From Collybiopsis luxurians FD-317 M1 (lineage: Eukaryota; Basidiomycota; Agaricomycetes; Agaricales; Omphalotaceae): a stretch of DNA of 64,000 bases. The DNA is taken from positions 145,765 through 209,764 of the forward strand of contig KN834839.1 of the NCBI GenBank assembly GCA_000827265.1, given 5' to 3'. The position numbers and the translations under genes are program-made. Below are positions 1 through 10,459 of this stretch, in pieces; position 1 is the stretch's first letter, and every line of letters begins with the position of its first letter. The notes under the pieces are model-generated. The model saw nothing but the letters and a program-made list of their open reading frames with translations. It ran no database searches and was not told the origin of the DNA.

Positions 1-176
1 TGCTGGTTTATATACTCGCTTGCAGACTCAAGATTTGTAAGTGAAACTGCTAGCTTGTACAAACATGAATCACAAGGAAACTCATTGGACCATGCGTAAA
101 AAAATTAACAGCCTTGTTCAAGCTACTAAGTGTTGTTGACTCACCAATGAGAATGCGCGAATGCTTTGTTGAACTA

Positions 177-425
177 CCAAAACACGCTTCACCAGCAAGT
201 GGTAATTCTCACAGCAACTGTAAGGTGAGTTTCCACAGCTTTGTGCAAACCACCAAAGTAGCTTAGATGGCTCAGGCGCGGCTCACGGGTGATCTTCACA
301 AGAAGCATTTTGTGAAGGCTTTGTGCAAGCTGCCAAAGCATGCTTCACCAGAAAACAATAGTTTGCACAGCAACCGTTTGGTGAGTTTACGAAGTTTGTG
401 CAAACTGCCAAAGTAGCTCATCGGC
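177..425. repeat. Degenerate tandem repeat, period about 157 bp
   Basis: Two copies of a block can be aligned by eye. Each starts CCAAARCAYGCTTCACCAG, continues through a CACAGCAACYG core and a GGTGAGTTT segment, and ends in GTGCAAACYRCCAAAGTAGCT. The copies begin near 177 and 333. Weaker fragments of the same words continue to about 540. No protein signal is seen in them. Confidence 0.55.
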
Positions 426-831
426 AATCCTCACAGCAGGCATTTGGCAGTATGTACAAACGCGAATCGCCCTGCTGAACGTAATTTTCAACGCCGATTT
501 ACAAGGAAATGCATTGGAGTATTGGTGGGTTTACAACCTTGTTCAAACCATCAATAGCTTTGCTGGAGACTTTAGGCTAACCACTGAAGCAGCATAGATC
601 GCTCAAGGCTGGCTCATTGCTGATTTTCAAGCAAGTATTTGGTGAGCTCACCGGCCAATTTACAGGCTTGTTTTTGAACACTTGAGGCAGCAACAACGCG
701 ACGAAGCCGCGAATTTTCCAGGCTTTCATTACCCACGCCTTTTGCGATCTATCAGACTTAAATTCATGAGCCGCTTCTCCAAGATGACTACGGGGAATTG
801 TGAGAGACACGAATAAGCTCTTCCAACATCC

Positions 832-1194
832 CTACTTGAGATGAGCAAAGAACCTCAGCTTTTTCTTGAAAAAGGCCTCCCTGAGCACGCTGGATCCTTC
901 CAGTGCATGGCATATCACATCTTCCCACAATGAGATCCCTCGACGTATTTCTTCTGCAATATCATTGCTCTCAAGCCACTCCTCACCTGCCCCACATTGA
1001 GTTAGAATTGCTCTTGAGCACTCTTCCACGGCAGTCAGAAGGTTTGTAACCTTTTCATGAGGAACTTCAAAGTGGTTCCTAGCTGCTTCCTCTGCATTTG
1101 ATGTCCTCCACGCCACATAGCCGGTAATGACTCCAAGGTAGTGTTGAACAATTTCCTTGAGTTGAAGTGGCAGGTTGCTATGGACGAGCTTCAT
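832..1194 (-). CDS. Hypothetical protein, 120 residues
   Basis: This is an uninterrupted minus-strand frame from an ATG to a stop. The composition looks protein-like: amphipathic, predicted mostly helical, with acidic and basic residues mixed and few low-complexity runs. I recognise no domain, signal peptide or membrane segment. A further exon could lie on either side, because neighbouring genes in this window are heavily split. It lies in the repeat-rich first 11 kb beside other unknown small genes. It may be a fragment of a larger lineage-specific gene. Function unknown. Confidence 0.35.
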   Translation of the reverse strand: MKLVHSNLPLQLKEIVQHYLGVITGYVAWRTSNAEEAARNHFEVPHEKVTNLLTAVEECSRAILTQCGAGEEWLESNDIAEEIRRGISLWEDVICHALEGSSVLREAFFKKKLRFFAHLK

Positions 1195-2723
1195 GTATTG
1201 AGCTTTTAGCTCACGCGCTTTTGACAGCGCTTTCCCGGCTGCAGACTTTTGGAAACTGTGCTGCCATATAAGGAGACCGTTCCAGGAGGAATAGCAGCAC
1301 TACCTCACCTTTTTGAGCCAGCTCTCGCTTTGGCACAGCGTTCTCTCGCAAGTTTACGCCTTGAATGGTTGTTTCTGAGAGACTGGAATGAAAGGATCAA
1401 GTAAATTTGTGCCTACTCCTTTCTTTCCACTTTTTCAGCTATACGTTTGTCCCTTCTATACTTCTTTTGATGTTTTATAACAATAGTTTTGCAATGTCTG
1501 TACATTCATAGTTAGCTTTTACCCGGTAACATTTCAAAATTTAGCACTTCTGGTAATGGCGTGCGTTGTATTCTTGCTTGGCCGCTCTGACTTGCGCTGC
1601 AGTGTGATATTTTCGGGGCCTGGACATGAAGGTTAGCAGAAAAGAGGAGAAGAAATAATTACGGCATCATATCCAAGGGCTTCACTCGGTATGTAGGGCA
1701 CTCGATATCACTCAAACAAAGGAATTTATAGTTGGAGTTGAATTTTGCACATGTCTGGGTGTTAGATGAAGCTATATCTGCCGTTAAAGATGAATAAATT
1801 CATTTTCTGAGCTGTACATGACCCACCCCATGCGGGATAAGTGGTTCGTGCGTTGTTTGAACACCTAACTCACTTCATATGCGATTGCTGTTCGTCAGTG
1901 TTTTATATCTCAGGATCCGTTCAACGTGGTAAGCTCAAACTTCTCATGGATCATAAGAGTATCCAAGAGATGAACATATTAAATTTCTGTGCAAGTGGAA
2001 CAACTAAACAGCTTGCAATTCACAAGTACACTGTTTTCGCAGACGACTGCAGGCCCGGACCGGGAATGCCGCATCCTGCTGAACCAATCAAGTCGCATTG
2101 AGCACTTTCAGCGGGTGCATATATGCACTTTATTGATCATTTGGCTGCTAAAGAGAACCATCTTGTCAAGACCATAGAATTTTCTCATTATTTGCTGCAA
2201 TATCCTGGGGCTTGCTGGGCTGGTGAACCACATTCCATTTGAGCATTTGTTTCTCTCTTCATCCTCAATTGTCATTCATGAGCGTTCTATAGCTCAACTT
2301 GTATTTGTTGGAATGGACTGGGCTTTTCAATACCCATGAGCATACCTCCAAGATGGTCATATCAAAGGTTTGGTAGGCTAGTTTGCAAACCACGACAAAG
2401 CATACCGGCAATATTGAGTTTACCGATTGATCTTTTGGCTTTCATAACTAAGGACCCTCAAAGATTAGTGTATCAAAGCTTTGCCGGCTCGAGCGAGTGG
2501 CGGATGCTTAGCTGATGGAAATGAGGATCTCGGCGTTTAACTGACAGCATTCACAAACTGCTTTACCAGAGATTTGTGTATTCACTATACGTTTGTTCAT
2601 TTACCAGATGTTTGTGATTTAGAATTCGACAAATTGACTGGCGGCACTACCGCTTACTTGGCTTTAAAGCCCATGCAATAGCAGCTTTTAAGCCATTCTT
2701 CGTCCCCCATTCTCATCGTTCTA
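1195..2723. other. Stretch without a supportable gene
   Basis: Only short frames with no spliceable partner are seen here, including overlapping 62- and 86-codon frames near 1841-2177. Words resembling the repeats at 177-540 (GTTTGTGATT, CACAAACTGCTTTACCAG) recur near 2550-2620. Confidence 0.4.
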
Positions 2724-3279
2724 ATGAGCACTCGTACCGAATCAGAACATTCGTCCATGTTCGTATCTTTCTTTTCGTACACCTCTTGTTGTATAGATGC
2801 TCGCTCATATACAGATCCATGCAGGCCTGAGGTCAATGAAATGCATATGCTCAACAGCCTGTGGGATGCGATCCGGGTTATACAAGTACGGCTGGGTCTA
2901 TTTAATCGGATTAGCGGGCTCATCGAAGCTTTACAGAGGTTACTGCCTTTCCAAGTCCCGGGCCCTCATACAGACCATCTCCGCAACATAGAATCAATGG
3001 CCGAGCGTAAGTATTACCCATACCATCCCAATTTTACCAGCCACTGATACGCTATTTTCCTCAGAACTCACGGTCCTCTTTGTGGCTACTCGATTGGAAC
3101 TTCTCGCGGCATTGGATGCCCTGGATGGCACCCCGTCGGATGTCCAGGCTTATCTTTGGGCTTGGGTTGCATTTCGTAACATGCATGAAGTAGCCCGCAC
3201 CCTGCACCAGACCGTTGACACTTTGCAGGAGCTGTCTGTAATAGCGACTGAAATTTCACGCAGGTTTTCCTCTGTCTGA
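2724..3279 (+). CDS. Hypothetical two-exon protein, 165 residues
   Basis: Exon 1 runs 2724-3006 and exon 2 runs 3065-3279. They are joined across a 58-nt intron with a GTAAGT donor and a TTCCTCAG acceptor, in matching phase (one base carried over). The joined protein is 165 residues. Its second half is Leu/Ala-rich and helical (TRLELLAALDALDGT, then a stretch ending in VIATEISRRFSSV). I see no signal peptide or recognised domain. The first 20 or so residues are Ser/Cys-rich and may not be the true N-terminus. The clean splice and long open exon 2 support a real gene. Function unknown. Confidence 0.5.
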
Positions 3280-3613
3280 AACCTCATGCCTGTACAGTGC
3301 TTGTCATATGTATTCTGTGGTCTGAAACACCCTGTATTGTCAAAAATATTATTTGGCCTGATCCATCGTATAGATAGGTATTGCAGCTATCGATGTCAGC
3401 GTAAGAAGTAAAAATGGTTCTGGAGGGATAAAACATATTGCTTGAATGCACAGGGGCAAAAACAATGTATATTTTATTAGTAAGTGAGCAAGAAGGGTCG
3501 GTATTAAGCATGTGTTATTTTACAAAGAGCGAAACAAGAGATGTATTTTTTTGAGTTTAGTAACTGAGCGAAAGTTTTGAACATCAAGAAGTCGTTGTAC
3601 CAGGTCCGTCAAC

Positions 3614-6212
3614 TCAGAGGCCCTGCATCCGCGCGCTTGGTCTTACTACACGGCCTGATCGCGTGCAAACTGTAGCAGTTTCAGCACTCGATTGGGCAGT
3701 AGACAAGCCATCGCTCTGTACAATGTTACTATTTTTCGGGGAGGTCATCAGCCTGGCCTTTTTGGAACTACGCACGCTGATCGCCCCTTCGGAATCCATG
3801 CGCTTTCTCGAACCTTTCTTGGTCGGGTTTGCTCTAATCTCTTCACCAAAAATACCGCTTCTGTTATTGATTCCTGAATTCGGGAGGTTGGCATCTCCAA
3901 TGGCAGAATATGTCCCATTCGGAGTGAAGCTTTCAGGGAGGGTGGTGGAAGCATCTCCCGCAGGGTTGTAAGGGTGTATAGAAGCATCAGAACCCTCCGA
4001 ACCTCCACTCGTGATAGAGCTGAGGGAGTTCAGAGGAGCAGTGCCAAACGCGTCCTGAAAATTACCGGGGTTCCCGCTGATGGTAGGATCAACGTAAGCG
4101 TCATCGTTTTGAACGCCGAAAGATGTGGCGTACTCTACAATGCTAGCAACGGTCGAAGAGTTGAAACCTGCAGACCACGGGTCGCCGGCTGTACTGGGCT
4201 GAGTGCTGTCACTGGTTGAAGGAGGCAAGGCAGACGCGGGCGCAGAGGAAGGTTCGACTGCATTGGAATAGAGAGGATCATTGACCAAGTTGGCGGAAGG
4301 ACAGTTTCCAACCCCGTTGCCGCCATAGAACCCGCTGCCTGCACTGGACAGGCCAGCGTTGTAGACGGACAAGGCGCCTCCAGTGTTCGCCATGGCGGAG
4401 GGATCGACGGCACCGTCTAGGCTGGAGGTGTACCTGTTTCCAGCTCCAGCTGCGCTTGCACCTGTGGAGTTGACAATATGAGCACGCTGACTTTGTCGTT
4501 GAGCCAGACAAAAGGTTCCTAGATCAAAATCTACATCGGAATCCAGCCATGAGAATTTCTGGAGGCGAGTCGAAACCGAGCAAGAGTCTGGAGCTTCAAA
4601 CGACGCAGCGTACTGAGCTTGAGCTTGGGACATCTCATTGCAAACCTGAGAGACGCCTGGAGCCAAGTTTTGGGTATCCAAAGCGTCGAGAACCTGAGCG
4701 GCACCGGGAGTCGAGGTTTGAGTGCCAAATGCACCAAGAATCTGAGCAACATCGGGAGTCGAGTTTTGAGTATCAAAAGCATCGAGGACCTGAGTGGCTT
4801 CGGGGGTCGAGGTTTGGGTATCAAAAGCATTGAGAGCCTGAGAGACGTTGGGAGTCGAGTTTTGAGCGTTGAAAAATGGAGTAAACAAGTCTTCGGGCTG
4901 TGGCTGATGGAGCAACGGAGCCATGATGACTCGAGCAGCGTCCGAAGGTGCAAACGGCTGTGCTAGCCCCATCGAAGAACCATCTGTGTCAACCGCTTCG
5001 CGTTCATCTGGGGAGTCGCTTGGCGGTTCAACCTCGACTGAAGGCTCACCCAACAATCCCGACTCTTGAACCTGTCCTGCAGAGCTGCCGTCCTCGCTAA
5101 CGGCAAGAGAGGAGGCGGGACAAGCTTCTTCATGCTCCTCCGTTTCGAATTCTAAATAGAAATCTGTTTAGCAACAGTAGCCTCTCAAAATGATCATAAT
5201 GTACCCAGAGTTTTATCTGCATGCTCAATGAACGGCGCCACAATTTGTCCATTGTATCCTGGGTACGACTTAGCAAATGTCGCTCCTGCGTCGTTGTCTC
5301 CTTGCGAATCGAAGCTTCATTTGAGTCAGTATCAAGGTATAAAGGAGCTATGAAATCCGTACCCCCACACTTGCACTTTTTGTTGGTTGGACGGGTCTCG
5401 AGTAGCAACCAAAGATGAAAAACATAGCCCTCCCATTACCGACATGCATTTTGTAAACTCATTCACGGTGGCGGGAAGAGCCTTAAGAAACCTGGTCTCC
5501 AGGTTCGTGAATGCAGGTAGAACCGCGGTAGGACAACTCACCTTTCACAGTCTTTCCCCTTCAAGGGGGTATTCTCTTCCCCATCTGCTGTAGCTGGGGG
5601 CATAGACCTTCTATGGACTCGCAGCTGTTGAGTATGTCGCCGGAGAACCTCCATTTTCACGTCGTTCTCTGCAGAATTCCAGTACCAGGCTTGGATCCTA
5701 TTGCGCATTGCCATGCGCTCAGATCTCCCTATGCGATGCCCGAGTTCTTCCTTCGCAGAGATTTGTTTTTTGAGTTGGAGCTCGATTCTTGCTTTTGCGA
5801 AATGTTCTTCGAAGATTTCAACCACCTGCTTTGCGCGAGTGGGTTTTCCTAGGCCTGGGACGTGGATGTGCATGGCACCTGTCTTGGCCACTTTATTTCT
5901 GTTATAGAACCACCAACGAATGCGCTATAGTTGAATCTTACAGTCAGTGATCACGCATCAAGAACACCACGTCTCTACACGTACCGCCTGAATTGTCGCC
6001 AGTTCTTTTTCAACATTTTTTCGAACTTCCGGGTCGGTACTGTCCAGCCCTTCCATGGGCCACTTTTTGAGCCATTGAGCCTGCGTTTCGAGATGATAGT
6101 CTTTGACTGCCTGCTGCCCTTCTTTGAGCTGAGCTTTGCGAAAACCAGGGTATCGTTGCTTGAGGTATTCGTACTGGTCTTTGGTCGCCCATATCAGACC
6201 CATGTTACTCAA
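3614..6212 (-). CDS. Lineage-specific protein with N-terminal WFYNR-type domain and Ser/Thr-rich repeat tail
   Basis: Exons read from 6212 downward: 5985-6212, 5542-5924, 5440-5491, one beginning near 5375, and a last exon ending at 3614. The first two junctions (GTACGT...CTATAG and GTGAGT...ACCAG) keep phase exactly. The start of exon 4 has several possible acceptors. The junction between exons 4 and 5 (5172-5265) is unresolved. The N-terminus reads QYEYLKQRYPGF, then a helical stretch ending IRWWFYNRNK, a pattern I associate with a repeated family of unknown function in mushroom genomes. A Lys/Arg-rich helical part follows, then a long Ser/Thr/Asn/Gly-rich low-complexity tail containing five 16-residue repeats. 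The tail ends in a basic patch (KKGSRKR) resembling a nuclear localisation signal. Length is about 780 residues. Function unknown; DNA or chromatin binding is only a guess. Confidence 0.6.
4631..4870 (-). repeat. Five 48-bp coding repeats (16 residues each)
   Basis: In the tail of the gene at 3614-6212, five consecutive 16-residue units share the pattern (D/N)TQ-(N/T)-STP-x2-(A/S)-Q-(V/I/A)-L-(D/N/G)-AF. The units begin with NAQNSTP, DTQTSTP, DTQNSTP, GTQTSTP and DTQNLAP. The last unit is the most diverged. Confidence 0.8.
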
Positions 6213-6778
6213 TGAGGCGATGGGATGGTGAAGAAGAGAGAAAAAAAGTCGATTTGGATGGTGCAGAAGAGAGAGAAAGAGCTGGCTGATCGATCTGCTC
6301 CAACAGAGCCAGTTTTAAGGCAGAAAATAACTTCGTCAAATGCGGCTGAACCCCGTTTAGTGAGACACTTTACGTCCAGATAGATTGTATTATATTGAAG
6401 AAGATTATCCATTTATGGACTTACCAGACCTTTGTGAAAATTTCAAAGACTATTAAGGTGTTTCGGGGCTCTTTTTTGAAGCATGATAGACGCCGCAGAG
6501 TTCTTCGAAATATTGCGAATTGTGATCCACCAAAGAACCAATGAGAAGTTGTCGCAGGCAGGTTCTAGAATACCGAGTGTATTGATTTCCAGTAGTTTAT
6601 TTTACGCGCGCTCGATTTACAAGCTGCATGGCGTGCTGCGAAACCGATCCTCCGTGTCTGTCGCCAAAAAATATCGGACTGGATGTTATCGATGGATGGT
6701 CGGAGTCTGAATGCCGCCCCGTAACCAGGGTTGGGGAGAGGCGGTCTCTAAGAAGCTTCACTCAGCATGGAAGAAACA

Positions 6779-6839
6779 GTCAAAGTAAGAAATAGATTAG
6801 CCAAAGTAAGAAATAGATGAGTCAAAGTAAGAAATAGAT
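6779..6839. repeat. Three 21-bp tandem repeats
   Basis: Three near-identical copies of a unit built on CAAAGTAAGAAATAGAT follow head to tail, differing only at the two spacer bases. They lie just past the stop codon (6847) of the minus-strand gene at 6847-7646. Confidence 0.85.
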
Positions 6840-6846
6840 CTTCCGT

Positions 6847-7646
6847 CTAGGCATCTCCATGTACCACTTTGACTAAACCTAATGCTTTCGCCAACTCAAA
6901 TTCGCCTGTAGCTTCACTGTAGCTTCTAAACGATTGCATTACGCTACCCTTGACCCTGTATACGAGCATGTGTGCTAAACTCCTGGGGGAGAATGTAAGA
7001 ATACAGCAGAATCATGGTTTGAATACATACAGGGATGAGAATACTCCCACAGCTCGCCCTACCGTCACCACGTACCAGCGATTGTCTTGGTTAGGAATAC
7101 CGGTGACCGGCGTAGGAGGAGGAGGAGGGACAAGAACCGAATCCAAGTCTGATTCTGAAACGGTAAACATAGTTGGTATGCTTGGATCCATCGCCTCCGA
7201 TTGGCCCTCAGTATTTCGGTTGGAAATTAGACCTGTCTTGAAGCCAGGGTGCTGGCTCAACGTCTGATCCCATTGGCTGCTCAAGGAAAGTGCGGGATCC
7301 CAGGCATGTTCCGCCGTCTTGTTCTCATTGCCGCCAATATCAGCTTCAGCTCCGAGATGAGCTGGAAACCATGACTCAAGACCTGCTACTTACCTGACAC
7401 TTGTGTACAGCTAAAGTCGTAGGGTTCACTAGTGTCTTGATCTGAAGCTGGCGGGGGCACCCAAGCCTCACAGTTTTCTGAAATCCTCTTGATCAATTGC
7501 AGTTTTTTTTTATTGATTGGCTGCATCGTACCTTTTTCTGAGGCTGTTATATTAAGGAGTTTCATCTGAATATAATGAAGAGCCGAGAGCATGAATGAGA
7601 CTTCAGCAACTGGAAGAGTGACAGTAGGACTAGAGCTCAACGCCAT
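6847..7646 (-). CDS. Protein with C-terminal RNase H1 N-terminal/viroplasmin-like domain, 233 residues
   Basis: Three exons: 7394-7646, about 7031-7343, and 6847-6982. The last intron (GTATGT...CCCCCAG) keeps phase. The acceptor of exon 2 could also be 6 or 18 nt upstream in the same phase. The C-terminal 60 or so residues read RWYVVTVGRAVGVF, then VYRVKGSVMQSFRSYSEA, and end FELAKALGLVKVV. This is the layout of the RNase H1 N-terminal/caulimovirus viroplasmin-like domain (aromatic-rich strand, GVF turn, V-x-G-x-V and final G-L-V), which binds RNA/DNA hybrids or dsRNA in RNase H1. No RNase H catalytic domain follows. The N-terminal 150 residues are unrecognised and contain a run of prolines. 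Genes of this type are expanded in mushroom genomes. I infer nucleic-acid binding only. Confidence 0.6.
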
Positions 7647-7766
7647 AGCTGGACACTCAGCAGACGTAGTGGGGGAAGGAGAAAGAAGCTCAGTTTCTTC
7701 CTCGATACTCCATGCAGTTATAAGAGGTTCTCACACCCATGAAGGAACTGCTAAGTCCACAATGGC

Positions 7767-8567
7767 ATGCTGCATTGGCTAAATTACCATCCGGATTGTG
7801 CATTGTATCTTGGTACCCCATTCAATCCAATGGCGCTGGACTCGACAGTTGAGATTTTGGTCCATCGATACCTCAAACTCTACAAAGTATTTCCATTTTC
7901 AAACACTACACTTGGAGACGTGCATCAGCTCACATTAGACCAAATTGCGCTACTGCGTTTTCACCACGAGCAAGAAGCATTACACCGGTTGCGCTTGGTA
8001 TGCTTCATTTGAAAGGTATAACGGGCAAAGAAAACTGAAATGTTTGTGCATACTTAGGAAGTTGGGCAGTGGCTTTTAAGGAATTACGGAGAAAAGCCAG
8101 ATGTCGAGGCAGCCCTCAGCAACTTGCACTCGCTGAAATTCGATATCAATTTGCTTGTGAAGGCTGAGTTCATGGGACAAGCGATTGAGGTTGCCAACGC
8201 AATGGCCCTCAGGGAAGGCCTGCCTCAGCCCTACCCAGATGCAGAAGCTGCAAAGACCGCATCTATGTGTCATGCAATTGAAGCTGCTAACGCGGAGGCC
8301 CTCAGCAAAGGTCTATCTCTACCTTATCCAGATGTAGAGGCTGTTCTTCGCAACAACAGTCTGGTTTCACAGGCAGAAAAATCCGTACAAAGCAGCTCTT
8401 CTACCCCAGCTGCAGCTCCCTCTAATCCAACAATGGGCTCACGTTCAGGAACACGGCGCTTTAAGCCTTCGCGGCGTCTCATGGACAGCATGGCAAGCAG
8501 GGAGAATCAAATCTTGAGGGTGGTGTCATCCACCAGTCAGGGAGTCCGATGGGCTATCGACAAGTAA
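7767..8567 (+). CDS. Hypothetical two-exon protein with an internal 31-residue repeat
   Basis: Exons 7767-7997 and 8058-8567 join in phase 0 across a 60-nt intron (GTATGC...CATACTTAG), giving 246 residues. The start at 7767 is the first in-frame ATG. A second ATG at about 7830 (MALDSTVEIL) is also plausible. Residues of about 136-200 hold two tandem units sharing AIE-(V/A)-AN-A-x-AL-x-(E/K)-GL-x3-YPD-x-EA. The C-terminus is Ser/Ala/Pro-rich and then basic (SRSGTRRFKPSRR). No known domain, signal or membrane segment is seen. The gene lies head to head with the viroplasmin-like gene, 120 bp away, so the two may share a promoter. Function unknown. Confidence 0.55.
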
Positions 8568-8643
8568 TTCAAAGAAATTGTAGATACCTTTAGACTGAAA
8601 TAAAACTGCAGTAATACAAAGTAAAAATTGCGAGCTCATTCTT

Positions 8644-9441
8644 TTACTCTGAGTCTACCTGGGAGTAGCACTCCGACTCGGCACTGGAGCTCTCCGTTTC
8701 TTCATCCGTTGCTTCTTCCTCGTCCAAATTCTCTGGACCACTTGACCATACCCGATAACCTTTGCACCATTGAGTTTGCATTGGGTCGCATATTGCAAGT
8801 GTTGCAAACTCAAACCAGTCTTCAGGATCCTCAAGGTCGAGTTTCATAACTATGGGACCAGGAGAAGGAGGAATGTAGAGCGCCCAGTTGGTATATCTAC
8901 TTGAATGTATACACTCATGAAACATTGCCTCCCAGTTCAATGGTTTGATGCTATTTCGAGCCCGCAGTGCTCCTCGTGTAGCCCGCTTCTGCTTCAGCTT
9001 ATTATGAATTGCCTGGTAACATGCTCAGTACTAATGGATAGAACTGAACCTCAAATGAACCTACCTCTAGCTCAACGTCTTCCTTTTCGAGCACAGCTAA
9101 AATGTTGTCTTCCTTGAGAGGCCAAATTGAAAACCATGCGATTCTGACTTTTTCCATAAAGCGGTGGTTTTCCATTTCCGATAGATTTGTGACAATATCA
9201 AATACTGGAGCCAAATCCTCCATAAAGATACAAAGGGATTTGTGTCTGGGATCTGGCTCAGGTTGTGTAGCTGGATCACAAGGAACATATGCAGCATTGC
9301 CCTTACTACAATGGGATTTTAAATGAGGCTGAATTTATAGCGACAGTTTTCTTACATTGCTACACCCAACTTCCAGAGCACAGGCCCAAACGATGAAGGC
9401 AGAGAGCTTTGCATATTCTGTTCGCCGAAGAGATCAGACAT
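8644..9441 (-). CDS. Hypothetical three-exon acidic-tailed protein, 231 residues
   Basis: Exons 9356-9441, 9065-9305 and 8644-9012 join across GTAAGA...CATTGTAG (phase 2) and GTAGGT...TTACCAG (phase 0) introns, giving a complete 231-residue protein starting MSDLFGEQNMQ. The middle is a helical, Trp-containing stretch (KVRIAWFSIWPL). A basic linker follows (KLKQKRATRGALRAR). The C-terminal 35 residues are strongly acidic and Ser-rich (ENLDEEEATDEETESSSAES). I recognise no catalytic motif. It is convergent with the gene at 7767-8567, with the two stop codons only 76 bp apart. The clean intron phases make a real gene likely. Function unknown. Confidence 0.55.
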
Positions 9442-9555
9442 GCTAGATGGGGAGGCCTCAAAGTTTGCACTGAAACTTATAGATAGGATTTCGGAGCAAG
9501 CTTCATAACCAGGCTGTCATTAGAATTTTCACAAAGGACTGGTGATTATATAAAG

Positions 9556-9739
9556 AACTGGTGGATTATCACAAAGATCCAACCGCGTTTCACAACCAAC
9601 TGGTAATTAAACAGAAAATTTGGCTTCTAGTTCACAATGCATGGTGAACAACTGGTGGATTATCACAAAGTCCCAACCGCATTTCACAACCAACTGGTAA
9701 TTAGACAGAGAATCCGCTTCTAATTCACAATGCATGGTT
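9556..9739. repeat. 94-bp tandem duplication
   Basis: Two adjacent copies start at 9556 and 9650. Both begin AACTGGTGGATTATCACAAA, pass through TTCACAACCAACTGGTAATT and end CACAATGCATGGT. They differ at a handful of sites. Confidence 0.8.
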
Positions 9740-9985
9740 ATGTCAAATGACTTGTAATTACAAGTTTTTGGTCCGAGAACTTGTAACTCACAAACAATTC
9801 ATTAATTGGCGGATCACAATCACAAACAAATTGGTGAATCACAAAGAATTGGTGATCCAGCAATGTTTAGCATTGGTGAATCACAATCACAAAGAATTGG
9901 TGACCCACTAGCTGTGAGTCGTTGCATAGAAAGGGTCACCAGATAATCTGCGGACCACAACCAACTGGTAACTCAAATAGCACTT
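9740..9985. repeat. Short degenerate array built on ATTGGTGAATCACAA
   Basis: Variants of AATCACAAAGAATTGGTGA and ACTTGTAATTACAA recur with irregular spacing. They look like a decayed satellite continuing from the 94-bp duplication. No coding signal is seen. Confidence 0.5.
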
Positions 9986-10105
9986 GAACAAGATTGTGAT
10001 TAACTACCAAAATTAAAGATTAGGCGCCTGCCTGTCACCAACGCAGTGTCGAGTTTCAATTGTATCCCAGCCCCACTTCAAGTTTATACTCAGCAAATCT
10101 ATCAT

Positions 10106-10459
10106 TTATAATTTTTTGTGCAAGATATGTATGTAGCATTTAGAGCCGTTCAATGCTCTGTAGTCACAACCTGGTTCCTCTGGCAAGAGCCTTGAAATGA
10201 GTGTAAATTCACTAGAGAATAGAATGTGAATAAAGTGGGAGTGAACTGGATAAAATTGAGTCACTGGGATGATAGATTTTTTTGCACTCTTGAGGGCGTG
10301 AGCTTGGTCATGGCGAGAACCTTCCTGTCTAGGAAGATGGTTTGGAAACTCCTTGAGAAATTCTGCTGCTACTCGCTCCAAAAATGCTATCTTCGTGGCT
10401 GAGTTTCCTTGAACATCCAAATATAATGGATAGTGGTGTCTGAGCCACAGTTTCTCCAC
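10106..10459 (-). CDS. Possible gene fragment, 117 residues
   Basis: This is an open minus-strand frame whose first 65 residues look genuinely protein-like: KIAFLERVAAEFLKEFP, then a charged stretch ending HALKSAKK. The pattern resembles the helical N-terminal part of the gene at 3614-6212 (aromatic-Leu helix, then a WP or FP turn). After that the frame becomes Ser/Phe/Leu-rich and unconvincing, so an intron or truncation probably falls near 10270. I found no convincing partner exon. Likely a fragment of a repeated mushroom-specific family. Function unknown. Confidence 0.3.
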   Translation of the reverse strand: MEKLWLRHHYPLYLDVQGNSATKIAFLERVAAEFLKEFPNHLPRQEGSRHDQAHALKSAKKSIIPVTQFYPVHSHFIHILFSSEFTLISRLLPEEPGCDYRALNGSKCYIHILHKKL

